From positions 1 to 64,000 of the forward strand of contig NZ_JAFNJE010000016.1 in the NCBI RefSeq assembly GCF_017368475.1: a DNA stretch of 64,000 bases. The letters run 5' to 3'. The translations under genes and the position numbers were made by a program. Source of the stretch: Alteromonas sp. 5E99-2. GTDB taxonomy: Bacteria; Pseudomonadota; Gammaproteobacteria; Enterobacterales; Alteromonadaceae. The notes below the pieces were generated by a model that was given only the letters and a program-made list of their open reading frames with translations, searched no databases and was not told where the DNA came from. Within the stretch, counting starts at the first letter, position 1; each line of letters begins with the position of its first letter. Below, piece after piece: positions 9,852-19,940 of the stretch.

Positions 9852-11369
9852 TTATTGCTCGCCTTGGTCAATTTCACCTTGGTCGATTAGATTCAAACTA
9901 AATCCAGAAGGTGACGTTTCATCAAACTCTAATAATAAAAACTGAGGATTACTGTCTTCATTTAGTGTCAGTGTAAAGCTGTCCAAGATAATTTCTTGGT
10001 TATCGATGGTTGCCACAGCAAACACATCATAAGTATTGTTTAATAGTGAAATGTCAGAAGAGGTTCCTACAGACACACTACGTACATCATCTACATCTTC
10101 TAATGTTTCATCAGAATCAACAAACGAAACAGTAACAAATGAGAAGTCATCATTATCTGCTAAGTTCACAACTGAAACTGTAGTTTCCACTGAACCGTTA
10201 CTTGTATCATCATCAACAACAACAGTCCTAACAAAGGCTTCGATTTCATCAACGATACCATCTTCGTCTTCATCAACGACACCGTCATCATCTTCATCTA
10301 CATCTTCTTCATCAACATAAAAGAAAATAGTACGGGCTGTATTTTCAGGTACGCTAAATACCGCGCTTTCAATGTAAAAGTCGCCATTGGCAGAATCAGT
10401 TACGTCCAGACTGAAATCTTCAGCACTGGTAATGGTAGTCTCTGAAATATCGCCTAAAGCAAGTTGCTCAGTCAGTACAACCGTTTCTGTCGATACATTT
10501 TCAACACTTAGATCAATTTGACCTGAGTAATCAGGTAATGACTCGTGTTCATGTACACCGTTATAAAATCTGATTGATGCAAGAGAATCTGTGTCAGAAA
10601 TTGTTTCTAACCCAGTAAAAGTCATATTATCCAATTGAAAAGGATTTCCTCCTGCCCCGTCATTTTGACGGATAGCTAAGAAATACTGAGTATTAAACAA
10701 ATAACTTACGTCGTCAGACTCGAATATAACATCAGTTTCACCCGGTTGCGTCAGATAGATGATATATTCATCTTCTTCTAAGTTAATTGGGTCTGTAAAT
10801 ACTAACGAATTTGCTGTCGCGATTAACTGAGCTTCATTAAATGTTTCATCAGTTTCAGAAAAATACACATCAACCGCTGGTTGCGTTGGGTGTACATTAA
10901 TAATTTGAAGTTGAAATTCATCATCTTCAATTAAATCATCTGAATCTTCTACTTCAATTTCGAAAATACTAACGACGGGATTTTCAATTGTTCCCGTAGA
11001 GATAACGAATGTTAATTCTTCTTCGTCAATTGATAACGTGCCTTCATCAATGATCTCTAGATCATCACGAAGCGTACTGTCGTCATCTTGAAAAGCGACT
11101 TCATAAAAGTAGTCATCTATTGGCACAGATGTGGCTGAACTGGCTTCACCAAACCCTACACCAGAAAATGTCGCTTCAAACTCGTCGTCGTCATCTTCAT
11201 CTAGATCTTCATCTAGGGTCAAAAAGAGATCTGGTGAATCAAGATCGGCGTTATAAAATTTTATTAGCCCTGTGTCGTCATCGTCATCGGATGAACATCC
11301 GGTAAATGTAATAACCGACAGCGCAAGGACTGTTACTGGAAAAAGTTTAGAAAGAGATGGGATAGACAT
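9852..11369 (-). CDS. acidic DUF4397-like lipoprotein
   Basis: About 505 residues from ATG at 11369 (AGGA upstream; an earlier in-frame start gives an unlikely cytoplasmic extension). The signal peptide ends in the lipobox-like FTGC, followed by SSDDDDD, so an envelope lipoprotein is likely. The mature part looks like consecutive beta domains; INVHPTQPAVDVYF in the second resembles the DUF4397 signature. At about residues 351-376 sits an acidic insert with two D-x-D-x-D-G-x-x-D units, like thrombospondin type 3 calcium sites. The function is unknown. It stands alone between rlmB and the spc operon. Confidence 0.8.
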   Translation of the reverse strand: MSIPSLSKLFPVTVLALSVITFTGCSSDDDDDTGLIKFYNADLDSPDLFLTLDEDLDEDDDDEFEATFSGVGFGEASSATSVPIDDYFYEVAFQDDDSTLRDDLEIIDEGTLSIDEEELTFVISTGTIENPVVSIFEIEVEDSDDLIEDDEFQLQIINVHPTQPAVDVYFSETDETFNEAQLIATANSLVFTDPINLEEDEYIIYLTQPGETDVIFESDDVSYLFNTQYFLAIRQNDGAGGNPFQLDNMTFTGLETISDTDSLASIRFYNGVHEHESLPDYSGQIDLSVENVSTETVVLTEQLALGDISETTITSAEDFSLDVTDSANGDFYIESAVFSVPENTARTIFFYVDEEDVDEDDDGVVDEDEDGIVDEIEAFVRTVVVDDDTSNGSVETTVSVVNLADNDDFSFVTVSFVDSDETLEDVDDVRSVSVGTSSDISLLNNTYDVFAVATIDNQEIILDSFTLTLNEDSNPQFLLLEFDETSPSGFSLNLIDQGEIDQGEQ

Positions 11370-11497
11370 CGCGCTGCGTTCCTGCTTAATATTTTTTACG
11401 ATCAAACCTATGAGTCTTTTATCTCTCAGAGGTTCACTTCTTTGTACAATTTAATTTCTGTACAACAGAGTATATATCAGACAGCGTATAGTACACG

Positions 11498-11524
11498 CAA
11501 AATAGAACCGGGCAAGCCCGGTTT
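11498..11524 (-). terminator. terminator after rnr-rlmB
   Basis: AACCGGGC (11506-11513) and GCCCGGTT (11516-11523) form a strong stem. On the minus strand it is followed by CTATTTT. It lies about 30 bases beyond the rlmB stop. Confidence 0.75.
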
Positions 11525-11554
11525 GCAGTTCTAACGCCAAAATTTACAAAATAA

Positions 11555-12292
11555 TTACCTTCTTTGCCTAATTATTTCATATAAACACACCCCTGTAGCA
11601 ACAGAAACATTCAAACTTGATACATCTCCAGCCATAGGCAAGTTCACCAATTCATCACATGTTTCTCTTGTTAAACGACGCATTCCTTTCCCTTCTGCGC
11701 CCATAACAAGTGCAGTCGGCCCGGTTAATTTTATATCAAACAACGACTGCTTCGCCTCTCCAGCGGTACCAACAACCCAAACACCGTCGTTTTGTAATTG
11801 CTTCAGTGTTCGCGATAAATTTGTAACTTGTATCAAAGGCATTACTTCAGCAGCCCCACATGCAACTTTACGCACCGTTGCAGTTAACGATACTGATTTG
11901 TCTTTTGGTACAATCACAGCGGTCACCCCTGCGGCATCAGCTGTGCGAATGCAAGCCCCCAGATTGTGAGGGTCTGTTACCCCATCGAGTACTAAAAAAA
12001 GCGGTGTTTCATTAGCAGATACTAAGGCATCTAAATCGTTTTCATCTAATACTCTAGCGGGCTTAGCTCTGGCAACCACACCTTGGTGTTGTTCGCCATT
12101 GACTTTGTTATCTAGCGCTTGGCGATTTACAAATTGAACACTAACACCCGCTTTTCTTGCTAAATTAATTACTTTATTTAAGCGGTCATCATCTCTGCCT
12201 TTCAATGCCCATAACTCAATAACACGTTCTGGTTCTGAATTCATTACTGCTGTTAATGCATGTAAACCATACAACCATTCTTGCTGGGCCAT
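11555..12292 (-). CDS. rlmB: 23S rRNA (guanosine-2'-O-)-methyltransferase RlmB
   Basis: SpoU-family (SPOUT) methyltransferase that modifies G2251 of 23S rRNA, 245 residues. The N-terminal substrate-binding domain ([10 protein letters not shown]) is followed by the SPOUT domain with [36 protein letters not shown] and the knot motif [20 protein letters not shown]. Its ATG overlaps the rnr stop by one base (TAATG), so translation is coupled. Confidence 0.96.
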   Translation of the reverse strand: MAQQEWLYGLHALTAVMNSEPERVIELWALKGRDDDRLNKVINLARKAGVSVQFVNRQALDNKVNGEQHQGVVARAKPARVLDENDLDALVSANETPLFLVLDGVTDPHNLGACIRTADAAGVTAVIVPKDKSVSLTATVRKVACGAAEVMPLIQVTNLSRTLKQLQNDGVWVVGTAGEAKQSLFDIKLTGPTALVMGAEGKGMRRLTRETCDELVNLPMAGDVSSLNVSVATGVCLYEIIRQRR

Positions 12293-14646
12293 TACTTACT
12301 TCTACCTTTTTTGGAATTACTCTTGGGTGCTTTTGTATTTTTATTGGGTCGAGCTGACCGCTTATTGCTGTTTTTTCCTGCTCTACCTTTGCTAGTCCGT
12401 GTTGTGGACTCTTTTGATTCTTTACTGGTTTTTCGCTTACGTGTAACGCGAACCTTTTTGCCCGACGCCGATTTCATTGTACTAGGGTCAATGATTAAGT
12501 CGATTTTACGCTCATCTAGGTTTACCGCGGCAACTTGCACACTTACGGTGTCACCCAGCCGAAACATTTGTCCACTGGCTTCACCTAACAAGCATTGACG
12601 AACTTCATCATAGTGATAGTAATCCTTCGCAAGAGAGGTAATGTGAACTAAGCCATCAATATGATATTCGGTTAATCTAACAAACATACCAAAACCAGTG
12701 ACTGAAGCGACAACACCCTCAAACGTATCCCCTACGTGATCGAGCATAAATTCACATTTCAACCAGTCTGCGACATCTCTTGTTGCGTCATCAGCTCGAC
12801 GTTCTGTTGTTGAACATTGTTCACCTAAACGTTCAATCTCTTCTTCGCTATAGGATTTAGCACCCGATGTTTTTTGCCCCGTCTTCTTCAACAGTGCTTT
12901 TATACTTCTGTGAACAACAAGGTCTGGGTATCTACGTATAGGAGAGGTGAAGTGGGTATAAGCGGGTAACGCTAAACCGAAATGACCAATATCATCACCA
13001 TCATAAATCGCTTGTTTCATCGACCTAAGCAACATCGTTTGTATTAATTCACTATCAGCTCGGGATTTTGTTTTGCCAATGACTGAACAAAAATCCGCAG
13101 GTTGTGCATCATCGTGCAATTGATGAGGTACACCAATTTCTGATAGATAGGAAATAAGCGATGTTAATCTGTCTTGGTCAGGTTTATCATGTACACGGAA
13201 CAGGCAGTGCGCACTGTTATCTTTTAAATAATTAGCCGCACACACATTGGCCAAAATCATACATTCTTCAATGATTTTATGTGCATCATTGCGCACTAAT
13301 GGCACAATTGTGTCGATTTTCCTATCTGCATTAAAAACGAATTTACTTTCTTGGGTTTCGAACTCAATTGCGCCTCGATGTGCACGGGTTTTCTTTAACG
13401 CCTTAAACATGGTGTAAAGATTATTAAAGTGAGGTACATGAGTTTCATAACGTTTATACAGGTCTTTATCACCCTGTAAAATTGACCACACTTTGTTGTA
13501 AGTGAGTCTGGCATGAGATCGCATTACAGCTTCATAAAATTGAAAATCTGTCACCTTGCCTTGCTCAGACAATGACATTTCACACACCATACAAAGCCGA
13601 TCCACATCTGGGTTAAGTGAGCACAAGCCGTTGGATAACGCTTCCGGTAGCATAGGGATAACATTTTCTGGGAAATAAACGGAATTTCCTCGCTCAATGG
13701 CTTCTTTATCTAACCCAGATCCCGATTTTACATAATGACTAACATCGGCAATAGCAACCCACAACTGCCATCCTCCGTCGTCTAAAGGTTCGCAAAACAC
13801 TGCATCATCAAAATCTCTGGCATCTTCACCGTCAATGGTAACGAGAGGAAGCTGGCGTAAATCGATGCGATTGCGTTTATCTTTCTCCGCTACTTCAGCC
13901 CCGACTTTACTCATTTCAGCATCGACACTTTTAGGCCAAACATGAGGAATATCAAACGTCCGTAGCGCCATTTCTATTTCCATACCCGGAGCCATATGCT
14001 CACCAAGTACTTCAACAATCTTACCTATTGGACTGACTCTTCTGCGTGGCCTTTGAGTAATTTCAACAACAACAACGTTACCTTGTCGCGCCCCTTTTAC
14101 ATGTTCTGCGGGGATCACAATTTCATGCTGCAACCGACTGTCATCCGGTACCACCATTGCAAAGCCGTTCTCCATGAAAAAACGACCGACTATAGGATCT
14201 TCTCTGGGAGTAATAACACGGTTTATATAAACTTCTTTTCGGCCTTTTCTGTCTGTTCCAGATTCCCTTGCCTCAACAAAATCACCGTGGAAAAACAGCT
14301 GCATTTGACCGCCAGTGATATACAAATCTGAAGAACCATCATCCGGTCGTAAAAAACCAAAGCCATCTCGGTGCCCTAGAACTTTCCCGCGAATTAATGC
14401 TTCTTGCTTTTGAATCGCATAGCGTTTTTGCTTGGTAAATTGAATTTGCCCCTCACGCTCCATTGCTCGTAAGCGACGCTGCACACCAATACGGTTGTCT
14501 TCACTGGTTGCCTTTACTGCTGAACAAATATCAATAAATGAAACAGGTTTTCCTGCGTCTTTTAACACAGACAACAAATGCTCCCGACTTGCTACCGGGT
14601 TTTCATATTTCGCTTTTTCGCGTTCGTAATGGGGATCGTCGCTCAT
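12292..14646 (-). CDS. rnr: ribonuclease R
   Basis: Processive 3'-5' exoribonuclease of the RNase II family that degrades structured RNA and helps ribosome quality control, 784 residues. In order: an N-terminal winged-helix part ([19 protein letters not shown]), cold-shock domains ([12 protein letters not shown] region), the RNB catalytic domain with the acidic cluster [13 protein letters not shown] and [15 protein letters not shown], an S1 domain ([17 protein letters not shown]) and a Lys/Ser/Arg-rich tail. It forms a two-gene unit with rlmB. Confidence 0.97.
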   Translation of the reverse strand: MSDDPHYEREKAKYENPVASREHLLSVLKDAGKPVSFIDICSAVKATSEDNRIGVQRRLRAMEREGQIQFTKQKRYAIQKQEALIRGKVLGHRDGFGFLRPDDGSSDLYITGGQMQLFFHGDFVEARESGTDRKGRKEVYINRVITPREDPIVGRFFMENGFAMVVPDDSRLQHEIVIPAEHVKGARQGNVVVVEITQRPRRRVSPIGKIVEVLGEHMAPGMEIEMALRTFDIPHVWPKSVDAEMSKVGAEVAEKDKRNRIDLRQLPLVTIDGEDARDFDDAVFCEPLDDGGWQLWVAIADVSHYVKSGSGLDKEAIERGNSVYFPENVIPMLPEALSNGLCSLNPDVDRLCMVCEMSLSEQGKVTDFQFYEAVMRSHARLTYNKVWSILQGDKDLYKRYETHVPHFNNLYTMFKALKKTRAHRGAIEFETQESKFVFNADRKIDTIVPLVRNDAHKIIEECMILANVCAANYLKDNSAHCLFRVHDKPDQDRLTSLISYLSEIGVPHQLHDDAQPADFCSVIGKTKSRADSELIQTMLLRSMKQAIYDGDDIGHFGLALPAYTHFTSPIRRYPDLVVHRSIKALLKKTGQKTSGAKSYSEEEIERLGEQCSTTERRADDATRDVADWLKCEFMLDHVGDTFEGVVASVTGFGMFVRLTEYHIDGLVHITSLAKDYYHYDEVRQCLLGEASGQMFRLGDTVSVQVAAVNLDERKIDLIIDPSTMKSASGKKVRVTRKRKTSKESKESTTRTSKGRAGKNSNKRSARPNKNTKAPKSNSKKGRSK

Positions 14647-14696
14647 GGGGTCTCAATTGACACACGTGTATGAGCAGGAGTATAGCAAGATTTAAG

Positions 14697-15332
14697 CTAA
14701 TCTACTCGTCGTTTGGCAGAAGCCACTACTTTTGGATGCATTAAAGCTTCTAAATTCGTTCTAAGAGAAGTGATATGCTCATGTAATTCTTTGTCATCGG
14801 TCACTGTTGAATACAACCAATGGTAAGCATCTTCATAATCATAAGGGCTACCGTAACCCTCTAGAAAAAGCTCCGCAAGTTGGACTTGAGCCTTGATTAA
14901 ACCTAAGGCCGACGCTTCTCTAAAGTAGACAACAGCTTTAGCTTTATCTTGTTGCAATAAAATACCTGATGAACGATACCGACCAAGTTGCTCTAACGCG
15001 GCAGGAAGACCTTGTGCTGCAGCATCGCGCATAAAACCGAGTCCTCTTTCGGGGTCTGCCTTTACACATACTCCCCAAGCCAACATATCTCCCCACAAAA
15101 ACTGGTAGGCAGGAACTTTCAAAACTTGTGCTCGAGCTTCAATATCTCTATTGAGCTGGCAACGGTCTACGACTACGCGATCAAGATGTGTGTTTTCGTT
15201 TATAAGTTTGATGAGTTCATCTTGGGAATAAAGTTGCACAGCTTTTATTTCTTGGGCTTCAAGACTAAATGAAGCCAGATTTAAAAGACAAAAACCCATC
15301 GCTAACAAGAGATTGTGCTTGATCATACTCAT
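14697..15332 (-). CDS. motX: MotX-like sodium-motor protein with Sel1 repeats
   Basis: About 211 residues from ATG at 15332; a second ATG two codons on and a TTG at 15371 are alternatives, none with a clear ribosome site. A signal peptide (MIKHNLLLAMGFCLL...) is followed by the segment YSQDELIKLINENTHLDRV, Sel1-type helical repeats (LGFMRDAAAQGLPAALEQLG and its neighbours) and YGSPYDYEDAYHWLY. These match what I know of Vibrio MotX, which builds the T ring of the sodium-driven polar flagellar motor together with MotY and recruits PomAB. It lies beside rnr; no other flagellar gene is in the window. Confidence 0.85.
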   Translation of the reverse strand: MSMIKHNLLLAMGFCLLNLASFSLEAQEIKAVQLYSQDELIKLINENTHLDRVVVDRCQLNRDIEARAQVLKVPAYQFLWGDMLAWGVCVKADPERGLGFMRDAAAQGLPAALEQLGRYRSSGILLQQDKAKAVVYFREASALGLIKAQVQLAELFLEGYGSPYDYEDAYHWLYSTVTDDKELHEHITSLRTNLEALMHPKVVASAKRRVD

Positions 15333-15399
15333 AGAACCAAAAAATTGTGAATTCAGAATTGTTATCGACAAAAATCGATGTAGCTTTAGCCTAATAGCG

Positions 15400-15642
15400 T
15401 TAGTTTAATTTGCTACTTAATGCTAATTGTAGTCGTTGGGCAATATCACTCAAATCGTGTCCCAAATCCGTTAGATATCCACCATCAGGCTGAGTGACTA
15501 TACCTTTTGCATATAGGCGTTCAATTGCAAATTTGGTTTCGCTCGTTGCGTCTTGGTGAATCTTAAGACCTTGCATCAGAGTATTCGTTGGAAATTTTAA
15601 GATCAGATTAAGCTCAGCAATCATATCATTAGAAAAAACCAT
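15400..15642 (-). CDS. TIGR02647-family small protein
   Basis: An 80-residue protein. The pattern ELNLILKFPTNTLMQGLKIH, then AIERLYAKGIVTQPDGGYLTDLG, fits the conserved gammaproteobacterial family TIGR02647, sometimes labelled DNA-binding because of a winged-helix-like layout. No role is established. GGGGA precedes the ATG. It is divergent from ubiD. Confidence 0.8.
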   Translation of the reverse strand: MVFSNDMIAELNLILKFPTNTLMQGLKIHQDATSETKFAIERLYAKGIVTQPDGGYLTDLGHDLSDIAQRLQLALSSKLN

Positions 15643-15806
15643 TTAAACAATCCCCAGCGGTTATGTGCGGTCGATAACATATCATGCTTCATTTACGTTA
15701 GGTTAACAACTAAAGGTTTAAACACAGATAAATAAAGGGTGATCATTAACTAGAAAAACTAGGTATAATTCAATCATTAGCGCAAATATAGGTGCGATTG
15801 ATACAC

Positions 15807-17303
15807 ATGCAATACAGCGACTTACGAGATTTTATTGCTCAATTAGAAGACATGGGTGAGTTAGTGCGAGTGTCTCATGAAGTGAGCACAGAATTAGAAA
15901 TGACAGAAATTGCTGATCGCACTTTGCGAGCACAAGGCCCTGCTATTTTGTTTGAAAACCCCAAGGGCAGTGACATTCCAGTTCTAGCTAACTTATTTGG
16001 CACACCCAAACGCGTTGCGTTAGGCATGGGCCAGTCTTCAGTAACAGCGTTACGTGAAGTCGGTGAATTACTTGCTTATTTAAAAGAGCCCGAGCCTCCA
16101 AAGGGGTTAAAAGACTTATGGAGCAAAATGCCTGTATTTAAGCAGGTGCTTAATATGCCGGCCAAAGAAGTCAAAAAAGCGCCTTGCCAAACTCATGTTA
16201 TCGCTGGCGAAGACGTAGATTTGGGCGCACTGCCTATTCAACATTGTTGGCCTGGCGATGCGGCTCCATTAGTCACTTGGGGACTCACGGTAACTAAAGG
16301 GCCTCATAAGAAAAGGCAAAATCTCGGCATTTACCGTCAACAAGTTATAGCCAAAAACAAACTCATTATGCGCTGGTTGAGCCATAGAGGTGGCGCACTA
16401 GATTTTAAAGAATGGTGCGAAACACACCCCGGGGAGCCCTACCCCGTATCAGTGGCTTTGGGGGCAGATCCTGCTACCATTTTAGGCGCTGTAACACCCG
16501 TGCCCGATTCTCTATCTGAGTATGCATTTGCAGGATTACTTAGAGGAGCAAAAACAGAAGTCGTGAAGTCTGTAAGTAACGACTTGCAGGTGCCCGCTAG
16601 TGCCGAAATTATACTTGAAGGCTATATAGCTCAAGATGAAACTGCGCCTGAAGGGCCTTATGGAGATCACACGGGATATTACAACGAAGTCGATCACTTC
16701 CCTGTTTTTACTGTGACCCATATCACTCACAGAGACAACCCCATTTATCATTCAACATACACGGGGCGACCACCTGATGAACCTGCAATTTTAGGCGTTG
16801 CTTTAAACGAAGTGTTTGTTCCTATACTACAAAAGCAGTTCCCTGAAATTGTCGATTTCTATTTACCTCCTGAAGGCTGCTCTTATCGAATGGCCATTGT
16901 GACGATGAAAAAACAGTACCCCGGTCATGCTAAAAGAGTCATGATGGGAGTATGGTCTTTTCTACGACAATTCATGTACACCAAGTTCGTTATTGTTTGC
17001 GACGACGACGTCAATGCAAGAGATTGGCAGGATGTTATCTGGGCCATAACGACTAGAATGGATCCTGCAAGGGATACCACTATGATAGAAAACACCCCAA
17101 TTGATTATCTTGATTTCGCTTCTCCTGTATCGGGTTTAGGGTCTAAAATGGGTATGGATGCCACAAATAAACTTCCCGGAGAAACTGATAGGGAATGGGG
17201 CGAACCCATTATAATGGACGAGGCTGTAAAGCAGCGCGTAGACGAAATTTGGGACAAACTAGGCATAATGCCAACACCATCATCTGATAATTTAAACGAG
17301 TAG
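15807..17303 (+). CDS. ubiD: 4-hydroxy-3-polyprenylbenzoate decarboxylase UbiD
   Basis: Prenylated-FMN-dependent decarboxylase of ubiquinone synthesis, 498 residues. I chose ATG at 15807 ([19 protein letters not shown]), matching family N-termini; a GTG five codons upstream is possible. The body carries [20 protein letters not shown] near the start and [14 protein letters not shown] in the cofactor and metal region. Only 9 bases separate it from fre, the same pairing as in E. coli. Confidence 0.96.
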   Translation: MQYSDLRDFIAQLEDMGELVRVSHEVSTELEMTEIADRTLRAQGPAILFENPKGSDIPVLANLFGTPKRVALGMGQSSVTALREVGELLAYLKEPEPPKGLKDLWSKMPVFKQVLNMPAKEVKKAPCQTHVIAGEDVDLGALPIQHCWPGDAAPLVTWGLTVTKGPHKKRQNLGIYRQQVIAKNKLIMRWLSHRGGALDFKEWCETHPGEPYPVSVALGADPATILGAVTPVPDSLSEYAFAGLLRGAKTEVVKSVSNDLQVPASAEIILEGYIAQDETAPEGPYGDHTGYYNEVDHFPVFTVTHITHRDNPIYHSTYTGRPPDEPAILGVALNEVFVPILQKQFPEIVDFYLPPEGCSYRMAIVTMKKQYPGHAKRVMMGVWSFLRQFMYTKFVIVCDDDVNARDWQDVIWAITTRMDPARDTTMIENTPIDYLDFASPVSGLGSKMGMDATNKLPGETDREWGEPIIMDEAVKQRVDEIWDKLGIMPTPSSDNLNE

Positions 17304-17312
17304 AAGCACTAA

Positions 17313-18014
17313 ATGACTGCGCCAATAAACTGTGACATCAAATCTATTTCATCGCTAACACCGACGGTTTATCGAGTTGTACTCGAGCCAAAAACGTCTT
17401 TTACATTCAAGGCAGGACAATACTTATTTGTACACATGAGCGAAGAAGATAAACGCCCTTTTTCTATTGGTAGTTCAACGTCTGAATCAGGTACAGTGGA
17501 ATTGCATATTGGCGCGGAAGAAAGCAACAAGTTTGCCTATGAAGTGTTACAAAAAATGCAATCTGAAAAAAGCATTACAGTCAGTGGTGGATTTGGCGAC
17601 GCACACTATCAGCCTAATTCATCATTACCCGCAATTTTGATTGCCGGAGGCACAGGGTTTTCTTATACCTACTCCATATTAAAAGAAGCATTAGCACAAA
17701 AGATAACAACACCAATATCACTTTATTGGGGCGGCCGCAAAACAGAAGACCTGTATTTGATGGACGAACTGACTAAACTTGCCGTTGAGCACCCTCATTT
17801 TAGTTTTCATCCTGTAGTAGAATTTCCTGAAGACAATTGGCAAGGCAAGACAGGTTGGGTGCATCAAGCAGTTTTATCCGATTACCCATCTCTTGACCAA
17901 AATCAAGTCTACATAGCAGGCCGATTTGAGATGGCGAAAACCGCGAGAGCCGACTTTTTTGCTCAAGGTTTAACAGCAGACGCCCTTTTTGGAGACGCCT
18001 ACGCCTTTATATAA
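17313..18014 (+). CDS. fre: NAD(P)H-flavin reductase
   Basis: Ferredoxin-reductase-like flavin reductase of the Fre/LuxG group, 233 residues. Residues 1-100 form the flavin-binding barrel with RPFSIGS (the R-x-x-S motif). The rest is the nucleotide-binding domain with AGGTGFSYTYSIL and the end GDAYAFI. It supplies reduced flavin; next to ubiD it may serve the UbiX prenyl-FMN pathway, but that is inference. It follows ubiD in an operon. Confidence 0.94.
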   Translation: MTAPINCDIKSISSLTPTVYRVVLEPKTSFTFKAGQYLFVHMSEEDKRPFSIGSSTSESGTVELHIGAEESNKFAYEVLQKMQSEKSITVSGGFGDAHYQPNSSLPAILIAGGTGFSYTYSILKEALAQKITTPISLYWGGRKTEDLYLMDELTKLAVEHPHFSFHPVVEFPEDNWQGKTGWVHQAVLSDYPSLDQNQVYIAGRFEMAKTARADFFAQGLTADALFGDAYAFI

Positions 18015-18035
18015 ATAAGCGTCAGGAAAATAATA

Positions 18036-19397
18036 ATGAAAACGTCTTTAGCCTTATCACTAATAATGCTGGGAATAAGCTATACATCAACTGTGTTTGC
18101 AGAGGGTGAGGATGCTTTATATAGCATTGGCTCATCTGCATCACCGAGTAATATCGAGAACGATATTCAAACATTAGTCAATTTTGGCACTCGCCACACC
18201 TTGTCGGAAACAGAATCAGATACCCAAGGTATCGGTGCGGCAAGACGTTGGATAAAAAGCGAGTTTGATAAAATATCAGCTGCCTGTGGCGGCTGCTTAG
18301 AAGTGTATTACCAATCTAAAATCATCGAAGGTGAGCCTAGGATACCCAATGCCACAGAAGTAGTGAATGTTATCGCTATTCAAAGAGGTCAAACCGACCC
18401 AGAGCGCTATGTCATTATGTCTGGCGATATTGATTCTAGAGTGTCTGATGTTATGGACTTTACATCAGAGTCTCCAGGCGCAAATGACAATGCAACGGGC
18501 GTAGCTGGCGCGCTAGAGGCAGCTCGACTTTTAAGCCAATATAAATTTAATGGCAGTATTGTTTATGCGGCACTTTCTGGTGAAGAACAAGGGCTGTTTG
18601 GTGGCAAGATCATGGCTGCACAAGCAAAAGAAGACGGCTGGCGTATCAAAGCGGTTCTCAACAATGACATGATTGGAAATATCGAAGGCATTAACGGTGT
18701 TATCAATAACACAACAGCCCGTATATTTGCTGAAGGCACACGAATGGGCGAAACCGAACGAGAAGCGACGTTACGCAGATTCACCGGCGGTGAAGTAGAT
18801 TCTCCGAGCAGAAACTTAGCTCGTTACATCGATAAAATAGCAGACCAGTACATAGAAAATTTAGACACCATGGTGATTTACAGATTAGATCGATTCCGCC
18901 GAGGTGGTCACCACAGACCCTTTAACGATTTGGGCTATCCTGGTGTTCGAATTATGGAAACTAACGAAAATTACAACCGCCAACATCAAGATCTCAGAAC
19001 AGAAAACGGCATTAAATACGGCGACACCATTGATGGCGTAAATTTCGATTATGCAGCAAAGTTAACCGCATTAAATGCAACCACACTTGCAGCTATGTCG
19101 TGGGCACCAGCTCCGCCCTCTGACGTTGAAATTGAAGGTGCTGTAAAACCTTCTACAACACTAAAATGGAAAGCCTTAAATCCACAGCAAAACCCACAAT
19201 TAGCTGGTTATAAGATTTACTGGCGATTTACCGATGCGCCTCAATGGGAATTCAGCAAATTTGTGGGTAATGTGACTGAAGCAACCTTAGAAAATGTTGT
19301 TATTGATAACTACTTCTTTGGTGTAGCCAGTGTAAGTAAAGACGGAATGGAAAGCCCTGTAGTATTTCCAGGTGCAGCAGGTAGTTTTGGTAACTAG
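18036..19397 (+). CDS. exported M28-family zinc aminopeptidase
   Basis: 453 residues with a signal peptide ending VFA-E (about residue 22). The M28 metal-site blocks are present in order: SGDIDSRVSD, GANDNATGVAGALEAAR, LSGEEQGLFGG (catalytic Glu pair), LNNDMIGN and the late NRQHQDLR with the last His ligand. Asp131 stands where most M28 enzymes have the first His ligand (H-x-D); Asp can bind zinc and I recall this in a subgroup. Residues about 352-445 resemble a fibronectin type III domain. It probably trims peptides in the periplasm or outside. It ends at a two-way terminator. Confidence 0.9.
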   Translation: MKTSLALSLIMLGISYTSTVFAEGEDALYSIGSSASPSNIENDIQTLVNFGTRHTLSETESDTQGIGAARRWIKSEFDKISAACGGCLEVYYQSKIIEGEPRIPNATEVVNVIAIQRGQTDPERYVIMSGDIDSRVSDVMDFTSESPGANDNATGVAGALEAARLLSQYKFNGSIVYAALSGEEQGLFGGKIMAAQAKEDGWRIKAVLNNDMIGNIEGINGVINNTTARIFAEGTRMGETEREATLRRFTGGEVDSPSRNLARYIDKIADQYIENLDTMVIYRLDRFRRGGHHRPFNDLGYPGVRIMETNENYNRQHQDLRTENGIKYGDTIDGVNFDYAAKLTALNATTLAAMSWAPAPPSDVEIEGAVKPSTTLKWKALNPQQNPQLAGYKIYWRFTDAPQWEFSKFVGNVTEATLENVVIDNYFFGVASVSKDGMESPVVFPGAAGSFGN

Positions 19398-19419
19398 ACA
19401 AAGCGTTAACCTCAGATAC

Positions 19420-19450
19420 AAAAAAGCTCTCTAATAAAGAGAGCTTTTTT
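19420..19450. terminator. bidirectional intrinsic terminator
   Basis: AAAAAAGCTCTCT (19420-19432) pairs with AGAGAGCTTTTTT (19438-19450) across a 5-base loop, between the convergent M28 peptidase and cold-shock genes. Confidence 0.9.
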
Positions 19451-19467
19451 CAACTAACATACAACAC

Positions 19468-19677
19468 TTAGATTGTTGATACATTAGCCGCTTGAAGGCC
19501 TTTTTGGCCATCTTCAATTTCAAATTCTACGCGTTGGCCTTCAGGAAGAGTTTTATATCCTTCAGCAACGATAGCACGGAAATGAACGAAAACGTCCTTA
19601 CCGCCATTATCTTGTGTTAGGAATCCGTAACCTTTCTCAGCGTTGAACCATTTTACTGTGCCAGTAACCTTAGACAT
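19468..19677 (-). CDS. CspA-family cold-shock protein
   Basis: Single cold-shock domain, 69 residues. RNP1 is KGYGFLTQD and RNP2 is DVFVHF, the two single-strand nucleic-acid-binding motifs. It acts as an RNA chaperone. Which paralogue it is cannot be decided from the sequence. The long AT-rich region upstream suggests the extended 5' leader common to regulated csp genes. Confidence 0.95.
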   Translation of the reverse strand: MSKVTGTVKWFNAEKGYGFLTQDNGGKDVFVHFRAIVAEGYKTLPEGQRVEFEIEDGQKGLQAANVSTI

Positions 19678-19870
19678 GTCTTACCTCTATATTTCTAAAT
19701 TAAGTGTATTCCCTGTCATAAAGTAACGTATCCATTGTTTAACACTTAAAACTCGAATTTAGGCACATAAAAACGTCTAGCAACAAATCACAAGGTAACT
19801 TGAGAGGTTTTTGTAGCAAAAATTTCACGGCTACGTTACATCAATGACTAGTTAATAATAACAGCAATTT
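19678..19870 (-). promoter_or_regulatory. leader and candidate promoter of the cold-shock gene
   Basis: Upstream on the minus strand is an extended -10, TGTTATTAT (TATTAT at 19855-19860), without a good -35 box. It would give a leader of roughly 170 bases before the ATG. Such long leaders are common in cspA-type genes. Promoter assignment is a guess from spacing and motif. Confidence 0.35.
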
Positions 19871-19940
19871 GTAGAATTGATAGACAATTTCAAAGCCTAA
19901 TTAAAATAATAATTGAACGCTCATCAATCGAAACAGTAAC

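Noticed and set aside
10036-10320. Ser/Thr-rich plus-strand frame of 94 codons
   Set aside because: It is the mirror of the Asp/Glu-rich lipoprotein on the minus strand (GAT/GAA read in reverse gives Ser/Thr-rich codons) and has no ribosome site.
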